From positions 62,001 to 126,000 of the IMG/VR virus record IMGVR_UViG_3300008954_003475: a stretch of 64,000 nucleotides of DNA; one strand, written 5' to 3'. A program made the translations under genes and the position numbers. Under the pieces are notes generated by a model. The model saw nothing but the letters and a program-made list of their open reading frames with translations, ran no database searches and was not told the DNA's origin. This DNA comes from a virus. Shown piece after piece: positions 61,472 through 64,000 of the stretch (positions are counted from its first letter, which is position 1; every line of letters begins with the position of its first letter).

Positions 61472-63739
61472 TTACTCCGATAGTACCAAAATTCCTAAAA
61501 TATTTGAATTTATATACTCTTTTGCTCTAGAAAGAGAAAGTCCCATATCATTTATTAAGTTTTCTGCACTTCCAGTTTTCTCTGTACATTGATTTATAAA
61601 ATCATCAGATTCTATAATATTTATTAAATCAAAAACGTCTTTAATTCCATCGGACGAGTTTTTTGCAGCAAGCGCAATAGAGCTTATTATCTCAGATGTA
61701 GTTGAAACATCCTTGATGTCATTCATTATCTGAATTCCATTCTTTATGTTTATTAACATTCTTTTTGTAATTCGCGCATTTCTTTTAGAAGATTGACTAT
61801 ATTGTCCTTTGCTATTTGCAATTACCTCAACATTTCCTTGAACTTTCTGATATTCTGCAAGATTCTTTTTAAGATTTTCAACCAACGTTTCGCACATATC
61901 TTCAGATCTGTCAAAATATCTCATCGCTTGCTTTGCTTTGTTCTTAACCTCATCCGGAACAGGAATGCCTGCTGTTTTTACAAAAGAATCATTATATAGC
62001 TCAATAGTTCTTCCTGAATACTTTTCTTTAAGGGCCGAAAAAACATCCTCTGTTCCAAAGCCTTCAGGAACTCTGATCAAATCTGTATCAACAGAAATCT
62101 TAACGCCTGTCTTAATCTCAATCTCTTTTTGAATTATATTTTCTAATACAAATTTATCATTATCTCCCCTGGATACAAAAACAAGTTTTTTATTTGTATC
62201 TGTCGATATATCAGATATTTTCTTCAATGCTTTATTTCTATTTACATTATTCAGATTAGAAAAGCTCATAAATTGACTAGGGATTAATGAATATTTAAAA
62301 TTAATATTTTCATAGAAACCCTTTGATACTAAATTATTTAATCTAATATCTACAAAAGCTTCTTTATCAATCGAAAAGGTTTCATCATATAGACCTCTAA
62401 ATATTTTATCATCCCTATCTGGAGGCCTATGCCTATACAGTCTAATCTTTGCTTTATTATCTATAATTAAATTATCAATATCAAATGCAACTATATCTTT
62501 TATACTATCATTATTTAATGATGCCTTTTTAACTATTGTTTTTGCAGAATTTTCATCATCATTTATAACATAAATCTTATTATTTAAAATATTATAAAAG
62601 CCAGAATTTAATAAATTAGAACGCTTAAAAATAACTTTATCTACACCAATTCCATTAATTATATTTGATATCTTTGATAAATCTTTATCAAGACCTGCTC
62701 CATAATCTATATACATTAAATTAGATTCTTTAATACCAAGAACATCAGAGAGTCCTCCGGATATCTCTAAAACGTTTTTAACCCCAGAGCACCCATATAC
62801 GCCCAAAGATCCTGGTTTAATATTTTTGCAAATCTTTTTAATTTTTGAATTATCATCTATAAAAATAATATCAATTGGATAATTAACACTTCCCATGTGA
62901 TAACAAACGTCTGTAGGCTTATCATATGGAAATAATAATCCGGATTCCTTTTCTAATTTAGAATAAACTTGGAGGCCATCAATTTTTTCTTTATATGTTT
63001 TTGCCACATCACACTTAAAAACAATAGATGCATCATTGATATTGTCTTTCCCATAGCACCTAACAACTGCCGTTTTGTTTAAATCATTTCGTGAAACAAT
63101 ATACTTGCCAATCTTATCTATATGTTTATCTGTAATAATAAATCCTAATTTTTCTATAGAAGAAGATATGTCTATTGAGTTACTCGTAACAATAAACCCA
63201 TGGCCAACCGGTCTGAGGTGGTCGCAGATGTTGCCCAAAACTATCTCTAAAGAATCTTCTTCAGATGGCGTGCTGGTTATATAAAAACCATCAAATTTAT
63301 TTCTAAAAGTATGAAACATTGGATTTCCATATTCTTGATGAAAATTATGTAAATTTACTTTACTCGTTGCATTTTTAGATAAATTAATTAAATTATGACC
63401 TGCTTTTAAAATAACAGAAGCATTATCATCTGTCTGTTCTCCAATCCCCAAAACTGTTGATCCTCGCCTAAGCAGCCGCATAAACTTGTTGGAAAGATTT
63501 GCCAAAGCTTGATACTCATCATCTTCTATATCTGAATATAAATCTTCTGCCGGAAAAAATATACCTCCAGAGTATCCCACAGGGGCTTGCTCTTCAGGAG
63601 TTGTAGATATTTGAGCCACCATCATATCATAACGAGGCTGTGCATCCATATGTATATCCATGTGCGCATCTCCCGATGCAGACATAGATCCCATCTCAAG
63701 CTCTGGATCTCCAATATATGGCCAAGATAACTTTCTCAT
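61472..63739 (-). CDS. Multidomain protein with DUF192 domain (head region)
   Basis: This is a 755-aa protein. After a polar N-terminus, residues ~126-220 resemble the second half of a class I methyltransferase fold (NKFDGFYITSTPSEEDSLEI, then VLGNICDHLRPVGHGFIVTS and a LGFIITDKHI tail), but no intact SAM-binding glycine loop is visible. Residues ~265-337 match the DUF192 pattern: ESGLLFPYDKPTDVCYHMG, VNYPIDIIFIDDNSKIKKIC, and GCSGVKNVLEISGGLSDVLG. A region with several strand-helix units follows, and a helical C-terminus (SSKRNARITKRMLINIKNGI). It precedes the protease/scaffold genes, so it is probably a virion or assembly protein; a role for DUF192 in phage heads is not known to me. Confidence 0.6.
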   Translation of the reverse strand: MRKLSWPYIGDPELEMGSMSASGDAHMDIHMDAQPRYDMMVAQISTTPEEQAPVGYSGGIFFPAEDLYSDIEDDEYQALANLSNKFMRLLRRGSTVLGIGEQTDDNASVILKAGHNLINLSKNATSKVNLHNFHQEYGNPMFHTFRNKFDGFYITSTPSEEDSLEIVLGNICDHLRPVGHGFIVTSNSIDISSSIEKLGFIITDKHIDKIGKYIVSRNDLNKTAVVRCYGKDNINDASIVFKCDVAKTYKEKIDGLQVYSKLEKESGLLFPYDKPTDVCYHMGSVNYPIDIIFIDDNSKIKKICKNIKPGSLGVYGCSGVKNVLEISGGLSDVLGIKESNLMYIDYGAGLDKDLSKISNIINGIGVDKVIFKRSNLLNSGFYNILNNKIYVINDDENSAKTIVKKASLNNDSIKDIVAFDIDNLIIDNKAKIRLYRHRPPDRDDKIFRGLYDETFSIDKEAFVDIRLNNLVSKGFYENINFKYSLIPSQFMSFSNLNNVNRNKALKKISDISTDTNKKLVFVSRGDNDKFVLENIIQKEIEIKTGVKISVDTDLIRVPEGFGTEDVFSALKEKYSGRTIELYNDSFVKTAGIPVPDEVKNKAKQAMRYFDRSEDMCETLVENLKKNLAEYQKVQGNVEVIANSKGQYSQSSKRNARITKRMLINIKNGIQIMNDIKDVSTTSEIISSIALAAKNSSDGIKDVFDLINIIESDDFINQCTEKTGSAENLINDMGLSLSRAKEYINSNILGILVLSE

Positions 63740-63794
63740 TTCTTAACTTTTAACTCCTAATAACTATATAATCTATACTAAAAATAGCAGAATA

Positions 63795-63995
63795 TTATAA
63801 CCTTATCATTAGCTCGCTTAAAACAATATTTATAAAATATGGATCTTTTCCATTCAAAATATTCTTAACAAGACTAAGACTGACCCCTATAGCGGCCCCT
63901 CCCGGAGACTTCTTGCCTGCAATCTCCATTACATTAAACTCTTCTAATTTTTTTGAAACATTACTATACGACCTTACTCGGGCCTCAGGGGACAT
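63795..63995 (-). CDS. C-terminal part or short protein at right edge
   Basis: A frame of 66 codons with ATG at 63995 (SPEARVRSYSNVSKKLEEFN, then GKKSPGGAAIGVSLSLVKNI and LSELMIRL) ends at 63795. The five bases before the ATG keep the frame open to the window edge, so this may be the end of a longer gene. Mixed helical sequence with a glycine turn; no family recognised. Confidence 0.5.
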   Translation of the reverse strand: MSPEARVRSYSNVSKKLEEFNVMEIAGKKSPGGAAIGVSLSLVKNILNGKDPYFINIVLSELMIRL

Positions 63996-64000
63996 GCTGC

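Overview
The window is one continuous stretch of the virion-structure region of a large contractile-tailed bacteriophage (myovirus morphology), probably a jumbo-class or 'huge' phage. The evidence is a recognisable tail sheath, tail tube, frameshifted tail assembly chaperone pair, tape measure, baseplate hub, HK97-fold major capsid protein and head-maturation protease, together with very long open frames (2738, 1970, 1777, 1207, 1139 and 1080 aa) and tight packing with Shine-Dalgarno-led starts. The DNA is AT-rich. I see no tRNA, integrase, terminase, portal or replication gene. The bacterial host cannot be named from this sequence.

Almost all genes lie on the minus strand and read from high to low coordinates. 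From the right edge: a DUF192-containing protein and a small acidic protein (63739-61287); a giant protease/scaffold-like protein (61190-57771); head proteins, including two members of a three-copy virion family (57762-52562); and the major capsid protein (52552-51500), followed by a strong terminator. Next is an accessory region (51408-43350) holding small genes, tail-fibre-like adhesins, a J-domain protein beside a broken partial copy of itself, a poly-glutamate protein encoded by 31 consecutive GAA codons, and small Ig-like or neck-like proteins. A plus-strand block follows (40872-43298: third copy of the virion family plus a repeat-rich fibre). Then come two zinc metallopeptidases (one exported and metzincin-like), a zinc-knuckle virion protein and a lysis-like cassette (holin-like, spanin-like and exported coiled-coil proteins; 37375-36090). 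Two paralogous giant adhesins follow (36016-26471), then the tail module proper: terminator-like protein, sheath, tube, chaperones, tape measure, baseplate proteins (25645-8900), a 2738-aa protein with a 160-residue hydrophobic block, and a gene cut by the left edge.

Two plus-strand islands (40872-43298 and 48688-50560) carry mainly adhesin genes and interrupt the minus-strand order. The second contains a beta-propeller-like gene broken by a single-base frameshift.

The most informative non-coding features are a textbook -1 frameshift site (slippery T TTA AAA, 10-nt spacer, perfect GGAGCC/GGCTCC hairpin) in the tail chaperone genes, and four strong intrinsic terminators, one with a C(UUCG)G loop. 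Functional names rest on motifs and gene order read by eye, because no database search was possible.
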